Numbered from the stretch's first letter, positions 53,879-62,205 are shown. The stretch: 64,000 nt of DNA from JANNNF01 sp963772935 (GCA_963772935.1 CAVYZK010000004.1:62001-126000); one strand, 5' to 3'. Made by a program: numbers and translations. The notes: generated by a model from the letters alone, not told the origin.

Positions 53879-54813
53879 TGCAGCGCCCTTTCAAGACGGC
53901 CCCACCCCTGCGCATCCCCCGGCAGGCCCAGACGCAGCCAGCGGGTGGAATAGGGAAAGACCCGGGTCCAGATGTGATGATGGGCAAGCCTCGTTTGCCA
54001 CGCAGCGGCGTCTGCCACATCATAAAGGCGGAATAACGGCGTGCCCCCGGCAAGCGTTGCCCCCACGCCCGTCATCAGCGCATCCAACCGGGCGGCGTCG
54101 CGGGTCAGACGCTTGCGGGTGGCATCGGCCCAAAGGGTATCGGTCAGCGCCGCCGCGCCAATGGCAATGGCCGGACCGGACACTGCCCAAGGCCCCAGCA
54201 TTGCGCCCAGTTGGGCGATCAGCGTGGGATCGCCGATGGCAAAGCCAAGCCGCGCGCCCGCAAGGCCCCAGAACTTGCCAAAGCTTTTCAGGATCAGGGT
54301 GCCGGGGCGCGTGGCTTCTGCGATGTGGCTGGCATCCGGGGTGATGTCGCAAAAGCTTTCGTCGATGACGCGGAAAGCAGCATCGGGGGCCGGGTGCAGG
54401 CGGCCATCGGGGTTGTTGGGGTGGACGATCACGCAGGCATCCGCACGGTCGGTCACCTGCCAGCCGTGGGCCGCAAAACTGCGGGCGTGTTCGTTGTAGG
54501 TGGGGCCGTTGATGACAACAGTCGCGGCGGGGCGCAGCGCAGGGATGCGCGCGATCAGCGCCGAGGCCCCGGGGGCGGCCAGAACGGCGGCTGCATCCGG
54601 CACCTGCCAGAACGCCCGGGCCGCCTGTTCCAGTGCGGCAAAGGCTGCCGCGTCGGGCAGGGCGGTCCAGGCATCGGCGGGCAGCGTCGGCACGGGATAG
54701 GGGCAGGGGTTGATCCCGGTGGACAGGTCCAGCCAATCGGCCCGGGCACCGCCAAATTGCAGCGCGGCAGCATCTATGCCGCCGCCATGATCCGGCAGGT
54801 CACCGATTCGCAT
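53875..54813 (-). CDS. cobC: Threonine-phosphate decarboxylase-like cobalamin enzyme CobC
   Basis: A 312-residue PLP enzyme of aminotransferase fold I that supplies the (R)-1-amino-2-propanol phosphate arm of cobalamin from threonine phosphate. It begins with HGGGIDAAALQFGG and WLDLSTGINPCPYP, typical of CobC, and has VHPNNPDG, DESFCDITPD and the PLP lysine Lys180 in LKSFGKFWGLAGARLGF. The frame is intact. The ATG at 54813 is chosen since the frame further upstream only reads through a repeated CHK-coding promoter segment. It is translated with cobD. Confidence 0.9.
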   Translation of the reverse strand: MRIGDLPDHGGGIDAAALQFGGARADWLDLSTGINPCPYPVPTLPADAWTALPDAAAFAALEQAARAFWQVPDAAAVLAAPGASALIARIPALRPAATVVINGPTYNEHARSFAAHGWQVTDRADACVIVHPNNPDGRLHPAPDAAFRVIDESFCDITPDASHIAEATRPGTLILKSFGKFWGLAGARLGFAIGDPTLIAQLGAMLGPWAVSGPAIAIGAAALTDTLWADATRKRLTRDAARLDALMTGVGATLAGGTPLFRLYDVADAAAWQTRLAHHHIWTRVFPYSTRWLRLGLPGDAQGWGRLERALQ

Positions 54814-54857
54814 TTTTGGTCGCTTGCCCCCGTTCATTCCGCCCCAGAAAGCGCAAA

Positions 54858-54912
54858 CTTTGTGGCAAAGCAATGCTGGCCACATCCCGCCGAGGCTGTA
54901 CTTGTGGCAAAG
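54858..54912. repeat. Two copies of TTGTGGCAAAGC in the cobC upstream region
   Basis: ACTTTGTGGCAAAGC (54858-54872 region) and ACTTGTGGCAAAGC (54900-54912 region) are near-identical direct repeats about 41 bp apart. The first is also an inverted repeat (CTTTG-TGG-CAAAG). TGTGGC and GCCACA (54861-54866, 54879-54884) form a further inverted repeat. Possible regulator sites for cobC, not matched to a known motif. Confidence 0.45.
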
Positions 54913-54966
54913 CGGCGACACCGCGCAACGCTGGGATGTATCTTCATGCAGTCTTCACACAGCGCC

Positions 54967-54980
54967 TTGATTTTAATCAA
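54967..54980. promoter_or_regulatory. FNR/FnrL box, exact consensus
   Basis: TTGATTTTAATCAA matches TTGAT-N4-ATCAA with no mismatch. It lies 36 bp before the start codon of the gene at 55017 and 153 bp before cobC on the other strand. The oxygen-responsive regulator FnrL/FNR is expected to bind here. The short distance to the 55017 start means the box probably overlaps or abuts that gene's promoter core. Confidence 0.85.
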
Positions 54981-55016
54981 GACGGGCGCAGACTTGGATT
55001 GTGGGTGGAGGTGATC

Positions 55017-55370
55017 ATGTTGGAGTTCTTGCCAAAAGAGGTGCGTGAGGGGCTGGAGGCCGCACGCAAGCGCGACCAGAAAAAACGCTCGCGCCTGCGG
55101 GTGCAGGTTGGCGAGGCGGTGTTTCCGGTGTTGCGCTTCTGGCACGATGGCTTTGCGTTGGACGCCGACTTTTCACCTGCCAAACTGCGCGGTCTGGTCG
55201 ATGTCTACGATGGGTCGCGCCATGTGTTTCAATGCCTGATCATGGCGTCGGGGATCGAGGGGGGCGAGTTGGTCTGCGATTTCAAACGCGCCACCGCTGT
55301 GACAGGGCAGGCCCCACTGGATTTCTGGAAAGATCCGGGGATGCCTGTGGGATATCTGCCGCGGAACTAG
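55017..55370 (+). CDS. Conserved hypothetical protein, predicted FnrL-controlled
   Basis: A 117-residue soluble protein. After a basic helix (MLEFLPKEVREGLEAARKRDQKKRSRLRVQ) comes a small beta-rich domain (VGEAVFPVLRFWHDGFALDADFSPAKLRGLVDVYDGSRHVFQCLIM ... GGELVCDFKRATAV). The pattern recalls PilZ-like barrels, but the RxxxR and D/NxSxxG motifs are incomplete, so cyclic-di-GMP binding is only a possibility. The ribosome site GGAGGTGATC is near perfect. An exact FNR box 36 bp upstream implies oxygen control. Confidence 0.75.
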   Translation: MLEFLPKEVREGLEAARKRDQKKRSRLRVQVGEAVFPVLRFWHDGFALDADFSPAKLRGLVDVYDGSRHVFQCLIMASGIEGGELVCDFKRATAVTGQAPLDFWKDPGMPVGYLPRN

Positions 55371-55445
55371 GCCGGGGACTGTAAGGGGCCTCACCCTCGA
55401 TAGTGTCGAGCGCTTCGTGAACTGCCGCAGCAAAGATAACCTGCC

Positions 55446-55982
55446 TCAGGGTCTGATTTCGACAGGTGTGCCGATTGGCGTGACCTGCCAAATCTCGCGG
55501 ATTTCGTCATTGGTCAGGGCGATACAGCCAGCGGTCCAGTCGCCTGTAAGCGCCAGTGTGTCTGGCAGGACGTTCGGCTGGCCATGAATCATGATGTCGC
55601 CTCCGGGATTCTCACCCGCCGCCGCCGCCCGGTCGCGGTCATTCTGCTGCGGGTAGTCGAGTCCAAGCGACAGGTGATAGGCAGAGCGATCATTGCGGCG
55701 GTCGATGCGGAATAGCCCCTCGGGCGTACGCCCGTCACCCTCACGCAGCTTGTCACCCTCGGGAGTAAAGCCAAGGGCGATGACATAGCTGCGCAGAATC
55801 TGGCCATCTTGCAGCAAAGTCATCCGGCGCGCTGACTTTTCGATCACGATGCGGTCCACCTGCCCTGAAAGCGGAACCGCTGGCGGCAGGTCGGGTGCGG
55901 GGCGCAGCCAGACGATTGCCACCACCGCCGCAATCAACAGCACAAGGACTATCGCCGAAAACGCCCGTGCCAACGCCGTCAT
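55446..55982 (-). CDS. L,D-transpeptidase (YkuD) family protein
   Basis: A 178-residue membrane-anchored periplasmic protein with one N-terminal helix (AFSAIVLVLLIAAVVAIVWL) and a YkuD catalytic domain. The active site has His133 in IMIHGQ and Cys153 in WTAGCIALTNDEI, with GDGRTPEGLFRIDRR and YHLSLGLDYPQQNDRDRA in between. It forms or edits 3-3 murein crosslinks or attaches lipoproteins. It overlaps the MalY-type gene by four bases on the same strand, an unusual pairing with no obvious shared pathway. Confidence 0.92.
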   Translation of the reverse strand: MTALARAFSAIVLVLLIAAVVAIVWLRPAPDLPPAVPLSGQVDRIVIEKSARRMTLLQDGQILRSYVIALGFTPEGDKLREGDGRTPEGLFRIDRRNDRSAYHLSLGLDYPQQNDRDRAAAAGENPGGDIMIHGQPNVLPDTLALTGDWTAGCIALTNDEIREIWQVTPIGTPVEIRP

Positions 55983-57151
55983 TGCAGATCGGCAAAGGCC
56001 TTTTGCAGCCGTGCCACCGCCTCGACCACCTGCGCGCGGGGGCAGGCGATGTTGATGCGCAGGAAGGTGTCACCCCCGGCCCCGAAACTCGCCCCGTGAT
56101 TGGTGGCAATCTTCGCGCCCTTTTGCACCCGGTCGATGAATTCAGCCGGGGCCATACCAGTGCCGGAAAAATCGACCCAAGACAGATAGGTGGCCTCCAG
56201 CGGCATCGACCGCACGCCGGGAATGGCGGCCACCCCCGCATCCAGCACCTGACGGTTGCCATCAAGGTACGTCATCAGATCGTCAACCCAAGCCGCCCCT
56301 TCCGGTGAATAGGCCGCCGTCGCCATGAACAGGCCGAAGGAATTGGGCGAGATGCCGAACGCATTCATCCGGTCGGCAAAGCGTTTGTGCAGGGCGGGGT
56401 CTGCGATGATCACATTGCCGGAATGCGCGCCTGCGATGTTGAAGGTCTTGGTGGTGGCGGTCATCATCACCAGACGGTCGGCGATATCGGGCGCTGCCAC
56501 CGCCATCGGCGTGTGGGTGTGGCCGGGATAGACGAGGTCGTGGTGAATCTCATCCGACACGAGGATCAGGTCGTGCCTCTTGCAGAACGCCGCGACCTGC
56601 ACAAGCTCATCCCGCGACCAGACCCGGCCGCCCGGATTGTGCGGCGAGCAGAACACCAACATCGTCTCACGCCCCGTCATCTGGGCGTCCCAGCCGGCGA
56701 AGTCCATCTCATAGCGCCCGGCCACATTGGTCAGACGGCATTCCACCACCTCGCGTCCCGCCGCTTTGATCACGCGGGCAAAGGCGTGGTACACGGGCGT
56801 CATCAGCACCACCCCGTCACCCGGTTTGGTAAAGGCATCGACACACATCGACGTGCCATGCACCAAGCCATGGGTGGTGAAAATCTGGCTCCGTTCGACC
56901 GCCCAGCCATGCCGCGTCGCCATCCACCAGCGGATCGCATCCAGATATTCCGCGTCGTCGCCGTAATAGCCGTAGACGCCGTGTGCCGTCATCCGCTCCA
57001 GCGCCGTCTGCACGCAGGCTGGCGGGCGAAACTCCATATCCGCGACCCACATGGCGATACCGTCCTGCGGCGTGACACCGTACAGCTTTTCCATCATGTC
57101 CCATTTGACGGAATGGGTGCCGATGCGGGAAACGGGGGTATCAAAGCTCAT
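55979..57151 (-). CDS. MalY/PatB-type pyridoxal-phosphate C-S lyase
   Basis: A 390-residue fold-I PLP enzyme. MalY/PatB signs are AMWVADMEFRPP near the start, YGYYGDDAEYLDAIRWWM, VYHAF, FCSPHNPGGRVWSRDEL, SDEIHHDLVYPGHTHTP, the PLP lysine Lys235 in TATTKTFNIAGAHSGN, and FLRINIACPRAQVVEA at the end. Family members cleave cystathionine or cysteine conjugates to pyruvate, ammonia and a thiol. There are no neighbouring sulfur genes to narrow the role. First gene of a two-gene operon with the L,D-transpeptidase. Confidence 0.92.
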   Translation of the reverse strand: MSFDTPVSRIGTHSVKWDMMEKLYGVTPQDGIAMWVADMEFRPPACVQTALERMTAHGVYGYYGDDAEYLDAIRWWMATRHGWAVERSQIFTTHGLVHGTSMCVDAFTKPGDGVVLMTPVYHAFARVIKAAGREVVECRLTNVAGRYEMDFAGWDAQMTGRETMLVFCSPHNPGGRVWSRDELVQVAAFCKRHDLILVSDEIHHDLVYPGHTHTPMAVAAPDIADRLVMMTATTKTFNIAGAHSGNVIIADPALHKRFADRMNAFGISPNSFGLFMATAAYSPEGAAWVDDLMTYLDGNRQVLDAGVAAIPGVRSMPLEATYLSWVDFSGTGMAPAEFIDRVQKGAKIATNHGASFGAGGDTFLRINIACPRAQVVEAVARLQKAFADLQ

Positions 57152-57211
57152 CTGGGGTCCGTGGCGTTGTGAAGGGTTGAAGTTCTGAGTACTCGGGTGG
57201 GATTGGAATGT

Positions 57212-57241
57212 CGTTCCTGATTTATGATCATAATTGGAACG
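57212..57241. promoter_or_regulatory. Inverted repeat in the malY-like/def divergent gap
   Basis: CGTTCC and GGAACG are spaced by 18 bp and enclose an ATGATCAT palindrome that is one base off the same centre. Placed 60 bp before the MalY-type gene and 120 bp before def, this AT-rich symmetric stretch is a plausible operator. Not matched to a known regulator. Confidence 0.4.
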
Positions 57242-57360
57242 ATGTGGCGACTATGACTGTTTTCGTAGAATTTCCATCCTGCCCATCTGGCGTTCTGCTG
57301 GCCGCGCCCATTCTGCCTCTCCCTCTTGCACGAAAACGGCCTGCCGCGTAAATCCCTTGC

Positions 57361-57873
57361 ATGATCCGCTCCATCCTTATCCACCCCGACCCGCGCCTGA
57401 AAAAGTCCTGTGATCCGGTTGCCGAGATCACTGATGATCTGCGCGCATTGGCCCGCGACATGCTGGAAACCATGTATGACGCGCCGGGCATCGGCCTTGC
57501 CGCGCCGCAGGTCGGCGTGATGCGGAGGGTGATCGTGATGGACTGCATCAAGGACGGCCCGCCGCGCCCGATGGTCTTGCTGAACCCAAGCGTCATCTGG
57601 GCGTCCGAGGATCTGGGCGTGTATGAGGAAGGGTGTCTCTCGATCCCCGACCAGTATGCCGAGGTGCGCCGCCCCGCAGAAGTGCGGGTGACGTGGATGG
57701 ATCTGGACGGGGCCATGCAGGAAGAACAGTTCGCAGGCATCTGGGCCACCTGTGTGCAGCACGAGATCGACCATCTGGATGGCAAGCTGTTCATTGATTA
57801 CCTCGGTCCGCTGAAGCGCCAGATGATCACCCGCAAGATGGAAAAGCTGAAGCGCGAAATGGCGCGCGGCTGA
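57361..57873 (+). CDS. def: Peptide deformylase
   Basis: A 170-residue metal hydrolase that removes the formyl group from new proteins. All three motifs are standard: GIGLAAPQVG (43-52), EGCLS with metal Cys92, and QHEIDHLDG with His134, catalytic Glu135 and His138. First gene of a coupled series def-def-def-like-fmt; its TGA shares a base with the next ATG (TGATG). This copy looks like the main cellular enzyme. Confidence 0.96.
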   Translation: MIRSILIHPDPRLKKSCDPVAEITDDLRALARDMLETMYDAPGIGLAAPQVGVMRRVIVMDCIKDGPPRPMVLLNPSVIWASEDLGVYEEGCLSIPDQYAEVRRPAEVRVTWMDLDGAMQEEQFAGIWATCVQHEIDHLDGKLFIDYLGPLKRQMITRKMEKLKREMARG

Positions 57874-58361
57874 TGGCGGTCTTGCCCCTGCGGCTGTGGC
57901 CGGACCCTGTGCTGTCGGTGGTTTGCGAAGCCGTCGGTGCGGGGGATGTGCGCGGTCTGGCGGCAGACATGCTGGACACGATGTATCACGAATATGGCCG
58001 GGGGTTGGCGGCACCTCAGGTGGGCATCGCGCAGACCCTGTTCGTAATGGATGCGGCTTGGAAATCGGGCGACCCTGCGCCGATGGTGTTCGTGGACCCG
58101 GTGATTGTCTGGGCCTCTGATACACTGGCCGTCGGGCCGGAAGGCTGCCTGTCGATCCCCGGTGTGACGGCGCAGGTCGCGCGCGCGGTTGCGGTGCGGC
58201 TCGCGTGGACGGGGCTTGATGGGGCGCGCCAAGAGGCTGCGTTTGACGGGTTCGCCGCCGTGTGCATCCAGCACGAAATGGACCATCTGCGCGGCGTGGT
58301 GACGCTGGATCATCTGGATGCGGCAGCGCGGGCCTTGGCCGAAGTGGAGTATCAGGGATGA
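57873..58361 (+). CDS. Peptide deformylase, second copy
   Basis: A 162-residue deformylase with intact motifs GRGLAAPQVG, EGCLSIPG (Cys92) and QHEMDHLRG (His134, Glu135, His138), Met replacing the usual Ile. It differs clearly from the first copy outside the motifs, so this is an old duplication. It overlaps both neighbours (TGATG before, ATGA after). Probably active. Confidence 0.94.
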   Translation: MAVLPLRLWPDPVLSVVCEAVGAGDVRGLAADMLDTMYHEYGRGLAAPQVGIAQTLFVMDAAWKSGDPAPMVFVDPVIVWASDTLAVGPEGCLSIPGVTAQVARAVAVRLAWTGLDGARQEAAFDGFAAVCIQHEMDHLRGVVTLDHLDAAARALAEVEYQG

Positions 58362-58855
58362 GGGTCTGTGTCCCATACCCGAACGCCGTTCTGCGCACCC
58401 CCGCGCAGGATGTGGCTGTTATCACCGATGAGGTGCGCCAGCTTTGGGCAGATATGGTGCAGGTGATGGAGGCGATGCCGGGTTACGGCCTTGCTGCCGT
58501 ACAGATCGGGGTGCCGTTGCGGCTGGCGGTGGTGGATTGTTCGGAAGGGCGGGGGCAGGCGGTGCTGATGGCCAATCCGGCGGTGTTGCACGCCAGCGGC
58601 CAGTTCCGCGAGCATGAGGAGGCCAGCCCCAACCTGCCCGGCGTGTCGGCGGTGATCCGCAGGCCGCGCGCAGTGACGGTGCGGTTTCTGAACGCGGATG
58701 GCGAGATGGAGGATCGGGATTTCGTGAACCTCTGGGCCACCAGCGCCCAACACCAGATCGACCATCTGGCGGGCAAGATGTATTTCGACCACCTGTCGCC
58801 GCTCAAACGCAAGATGCTGATCGCGCGGGCCGACAAGCTGCGCAAACGGCCATGA
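58358..58855 (+). CDS. Peptide deformylase-like protein without catalytic residues
   Basis: A 165-residue paralogue of the two preceding genes. Motif 1 is kept (GYGLAAVQIG), but motif 2 reads EASPNLPG, replacing the metal Cys by Ser90, and motif 3 reads QHQIDHLAG, replacing the catalytic Glu by Gln133. Both His residues remain. Loss of one ligand and the general base should abolish deformylation. The frame is intact and coupled by ATGA overlaps to def copy 2 and fmt, so it seems selected for another role, such as peptide or ribosome binding. Confidence 0.9.
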   Translation: MRVCVPYPNAVLRTPAQDVAVITDEVRQLWADMVQVMEAMPGYGLAAVQIGVPLRLAVVDCSEGRGQAVLMANPAVLHASGQFREHEEASPNLPGVSAVIRRPRAVTVRFLNADGEMEDRDFVNLWATSAQHQIDHLAGKMYFDHLSPLKRKMLIARADKLRKRP

Positions 58856-59744
58856 AGATCGTCTTCATGGGCACGCCGGCGTTTTCGGTCCCGGTGCTGG
58901 AGGCATTGGTGGCCGTGCATGAGGTGGTTTGCGTCTATACCCAACCGCCGCGCCCCGCTGGCCGTGGCAAGGCCGACCGCCCCGGCCCGGTGCATCTGCG
59001 CGCGGTGGAACTGGGGTTGCCGGTACGGCACCCGGTATCGTTGCGCACACCCGATGCACAGGCCGAGTTTGCCGCGCTTGGGGCGGATATCGCCGTGGTG
59101 GTGGCGTATGGCCTGATCCTGCCGCAGATCGTGCTGGATGCGCCCCGGTTGGGTTGTCTGAACATCCACGCCTCGTTGCTGCCGCGTTGGCGGGGGGCGG
59201 CCCCCATCCATCGCGCGATCATGGCGGGGGATACCGAGACCGGGGTGTGCATCATGCAGATGGAGGCGGGGCTGGACACAGGGCCGGTCCTGCTGCGCGC
59301 GGCGACGTCGATTGGCCCCGAGGAAACCACCGCCGATCTGCATGACCGCCTGTCTGCCATGGGGGCAGGGTTGATCGTACAAGCCTTGGCGTCGCTGCCC
59401 TTGCCTGCGGTGCCGCAGGCCGAGGATGGCGTCACCTACGCCACCAAGATCGACAAGGCCGAGGCCCGCATCGACTGGACCCAGCCTGCCGCGCAGGTGG
59501 ACCGCCTGATCCGGGGCCTGTCGCCGTTTCCCGGCGCGTGGTGCGATATGGGGGGTGAGCGGGTCAAGCTGCTGCGCTGCCGTTTGGCGCAGGGGCAGGG
59601 CGCTCCGGGGCAGGTGACCGGTCCGATGACGATCGCCTGTGGGAGGGCGCGGTTGAGGTGACACTGGCGCAGCGCGAAGGCAAACGCGCCATGGCCCCGG
59701 CGGATTTCCTGCGCGGGTTCCAGATGCCGGATGTTGTAGGGTAA
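58852..59744 (+). pseudogene. fmt: Methionyl-tRNA formyltransferase, C-terminal frameshift
   Basis: Cytoplasmic enzyme that formylates initiator Met-tRNA, about 297 residues when repaired. The N-terminal catalytic domain is complete: MKIVFMGTPAFSVPVLEAL, HASLLPRWRGAAPIHRAI (Asn/His active site), MEAGLDTGPVLL with the key Asp. The C-terminal tRNA-binding domain runs to VTGPMTIACG, where a missing base near 59642 (TGTGGGAGGGC) shifts the frame. Restoring it gives GEGAVEVTLAQREGKRAMAPADFLRGF and the natural stop at 59742. As fmt is close to essential, this is most likely a sequence error. Confidence 0.93.
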
Positions 59745-59748
59745 CAGG

Positions 59749-60184
59749 ATGGACGCGGCGCGCTGTTGCGCGGTGCCGGCCTCGGCGGATCACGCGGCCC
59801 TTGGTGTCGCGCTTGGCATCGTGCAGGAGGGGCAGGGCAAGGCGGCCCCGGTGCGGCAGATGCAGCCCGGCGATGGCGTGGTGATTTACGCCCCGGGCCG
59901 CAGCGTTGCGGGTGGCCCCGCCGCACAGGTGTTCACGGCCATCGGGCGGGTTGCGAAAGGCGCGCCTTGGCAGGCTGCCATGACGGACACCATCACCGTC
60001 TGGTGCCGCGCCATGCTGTGGCACCGCGCCGTCGAGGCCCCGATCCGCCCGTTGCTGGAGGCGTTTGACCTGACCCCGTACCAGCCGGGTTGGGGCATGG
60101 CGTTTCGTTGCGGTCTGCGCAGTCTGACCCGCGCCGATTTTGCCTGCAGCGCGCGCGATGCTGGCGGGGCAAACGACGGAGTGA
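59749..60184 (+). pseudogene. EVE-domain-like protein, probable frameshift near the C-terminus
   Basis: About 144 residues. The PUA-related EVE pattern is visible: ASADHAALGVALGIVQEGQGKAAPVRQMQPGDGVVIYAPGRSV, FTAIGRVAKG and RPLLEAFDLTPYQPGWGMAFRCGLRSLTRADFA. EVE domains bind modified nucleotides. After RADFACSAR the frame runs on past the next gene's start, while the neighbouring frame gives AMLAGQTTE and stops at 60184, so a one-base error near 60155 is likely. It lies 4 bp after fmt and may be in the same transcript. Confidence 0.7.
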
Positions 60185-60242
60185 CCCATTTCAATTCAGG
60201 CATGCGGCCCCCATATCAACCGCAATCAGGAAAGGTCCGCCC

Positions 60243-60482
60243 ATGCCCGTAATCGTTGCCATGATCGTCATCGGGGCCGCCGCCGGGTTTCTGGCGACGC
60301 GGGTGATGCGGCTGAACACCGATGTGCCGACAACGGTGGCCATCGGTGTGCTGGGAGCAATCATCGGCGGGCTGGTGTTGCGGTCGATCATGGCCCTGAT
60401 GGGGTTGATGGCGGGGTTTGTCGGTGCGTTTCTGGGGGCTTTGCTGCTGATCTGGTTGTGGAGAACCTACGGGCCGAAGTAG
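60243..60482 (+). CDS. GlsB/YeaQ/YmgE-family small membrane protein
   Basis: A 79-residue protein made almost wholly of three transmembrane helices joined by Gly-rich turns (VIVAMIVIGAAAGFLATRVM, VAIGVLGAIIGGLVL, MAGFVGAFLGALLLIWLW). This is the transglycosylase-associated/GlsB stress-protein pattern. The biochemical role is unknown; relatives are induced by stress. AGGAAAGG lies ten bases upstream of the ATG. Confidence 0.85.
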   Translation: MPVIVAMIVIGAAAGFLATRVMRLNTDVPTTVAIGVLGAIIGGLVLRSIMALMGLMAGFVGAFLGALLLIWLWRTYGPK

Positions 60483-60497
60483 GGTTGGCCGAAGTGA

Positions 60498-60996
60498 TCA
60501 GTCCAGCCGTTTGACCGCATCTTTCAGCCGGAACCCATCTGCCCGGGCTGCCACATGCGCTGCCCCTGCCACGCGGCAAACAGGATCGCCGCGCCTTCGC
60601 GCGCCTTGTCGCCGCCGCCCAAGTCGGATGGCCAAGGCCGCCTCGACCCGGTCGCGCCATGCGCTGGCGCGGTCCCGCAACACCGGGTCGCGCAGGGTCA
60701 GGTCCAGCAGCGACGGGTCGGGCGGGTTCAGGTCCAGCGCTTTCAACAGCCCTTGCGGGCCTTTGTCGGCGGCAATCGCGCGTGGCGGCAGTGGCATCCA
60801 GATCGTCCCACGCGGCCAGCAGCGCCGCGCGCACCATTGCATCGCGCGACCCAAAGCGTTGCACAAGGGTGGGGGCGGCAAGCTTGGTCGCGCGGCCCAC
60901 GGCGGCAAAGGAAACCGCCCGGTCGCCATCTGCCACCAGCATCTGGCGGATGGCGGCAAAGACGGTCGCATCGGGTATGGTTTTGCTGCGGGACAT
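60498..60996 (-). pseudogene. TetR-family regulator with three frameshifts
   Basis: The N-terminal helix-turn-helix is sound (DATVFAAIRQMLVADGDRAVSFAAVGRATKLAAPTLVQRFGSRDAMVRAALLAAW). After ATAAT the protein continues only by changing frame near 60785 (AIAADKGPQGLLKALDLNPPDPSLLDLTLRDPVLRDRASAWRDRVEAALAIRL), again near 60620 (GGGDKAREGAAILFAAWQGQRMWQ) and near 60545 (ARADGFRLKDAVKRLD, stop at 60498). All parts make sense together. Three indels in 500 bp could mean true decay or a poor patch of sequence. Convergent with the GlsB-type gene; no clear target. Confidence 0.75.
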
Positions 60997-61035
60997 GCGC
61001 GGCACGCTAGTGGGCCGTGCGGCGGCCTGCAACCC

Positions 61036-61698
61036 TTACCGTTTTGGCGCGTCGGGCCGGGGCGGGCGGGATTTGTAGACGGGCAGCCGCCAGCCAAGCG
61101 CCAGACTGCCCGCGCGCAGCAGGAACGTCACCGCCGCACAGGCCAGCAATCCGGCATCATTGCCCAAGGCAGGCCCCACCGCCACAGCGGCCAGCGACCC
61201 GGCAAAGGCGCAGGTCACATACAACTCGCCCTGCCGCAAAACCAAGGGCACCTCGTTGCACACCACATCGCGCATCAGGCCGCCCATGCAGCCGGTGACC
61301 ATCCCCATCACCAGCACAATCGGCCAGCCCATGCCTGCCGCCAGTGCCACCCCCACCCCGGCAGGCACGGCTACGGCAAGCGCGCAGGCATCGACCCACC
61401 GCAGCACACGGTAGCGGCTTTCCAACATCGGGGCGGTGATGAACACCAGCACAGCGGCGGATGACGCCACGGCCAGCATCACCGGGTCTGCCACCCAGAA
61501 CACCTCGCGGTTCAGGATGACATCGCGCACCGTGCCGCCGCCCACGGCGGTCAGGCAGGCGATGAAGATGAAGCCGACGATATCAAGCTGCGACCGGCTG
61601 GCGACCAATGCGCCTGTCACGGCAAACACGGCGACGGACGCATAGTCGAGGCTGGAAATCAGGGCAGCCCCCGGCAGGGCCAGCCCCGGCGCGATCAT
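61036..61698 (-). CDS. TRIC-type cation channel family protein (UPF0126/YadS)
   Basis: A 220-residue inner-membrane protein with seven hydrophobic segments and an internal duplication: FAVTGALVASRSQLDIVGFIFIACLTAVGGGTVRDVILNREVFWV in the first half and VMGMVTGCMGGLMRDVVCNEVPLVL in the second. The Gly-Gly-x-x-RD pattern occurs in both halves as in prokaryotic TRIC channels, which form trimers conducting monovalent cations. It overlaps rnhA by ATGA at 61695-61698. Confidence 0.9.
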   Translation of the reverse strand: MIAPGLALPGAALISSLDYASVAVFAVTGALVASRSQLDIVGFIFIACLTAVGGGTVRDVILNREVFWVADPVMLAVASSAAVLVFITAPMLESRYRVLRWVDACALAVAVPAGVGVALAAGMGWPIVLVMGMVTGCMGGLMRDVVCNEVPLVLRQGELYVTCAFAGSLAAVAVGPALGNDAGLLACAAVTFLLRAGSLALGWRLPVYKSRPPRPDAPKR

Positions 61699-62159
61699 GC
61701 CTTTACGCCCGTCTTGAACGGGGCCATGCCGCCGCGTGCAAGGGCATCGGCGCGTTCATTCTCGGCGTGGCCCGCGTGGCCCTTGATCCAGCGCCAGGTG
61801 ACCTGATGCTTCGCCTGCGCCGCATCAAGCCTTTGCCAAAGATCGACATTCTTGACAGGCGGCCCGCCGGCCGTGCGCCAGCCCTTGCGCTTCCACCCGG
61901 CGATCCATTCGGTGATGCCGTTCTTCACATAGGCACTATCCGTCACGATGGTCAGCGCGGTTTCGCGGGTCAGCGCCTCCAGTGCCGCAATCGCGGCCAT
62001 CAGCTCCATCCGGTTGTTGGTGGTCAAAGCCTCGCCCCCGGCCAACTCGCGTTCCTTGACAACGCGGCCATCTTCGCGCGCGATCATCAGCACACCCCAG
62101 CCACCGGGGCCGGGATTGCCGGAACAGGCACCGTCCGTGTAGGCGAAAAGATCGGTCAT
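61695..62159 (-). CDS. rnhA: Ribonuclease HI
   Basis: A 154-residue nuclease that cuts RNA in RNA:DNA hybrids. The DEDD site is complete: YTDGACSGNPGPGGWG (first Asp), TTNNRMELMAAIAAL (Glu), VTDSAYVKNGITEWI (second Asp), and KGHAGHAENERADALAR with the catalytic His and last Asp. The start is ATG 62159; the longer frame upstream has no homology look. It is translated with the TRIC channel gene, which it overlaps by four bases. Confidence 0.95.
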   Translation of the reverse strand: MTDLFAYTDGACSGNPGPGGWGVLMIAREDGRVVKERELAGGEALTTNNRMELMAAIAALEALTRETALTIVTDSAYVKNGITEWIAGWKRKGWRTAGGPPVKNVDLWQRLDAAQAKHQVTWRWIKGHAGHAENERADALARGGMAPFKTGVKA

Positions 62160-62205
62160 TCTGCGGCCCCTTTTTTCCATCGGATAGGGGGGCCGGGGGC
62201 TGCGG

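Noticed and set aside
54814..55016. Cobalamin riboswitch upstream of cobC
   Set aside because: No B12-box-like segment or four-way junction pattern is visible; only short repeats and an FNR box are present.
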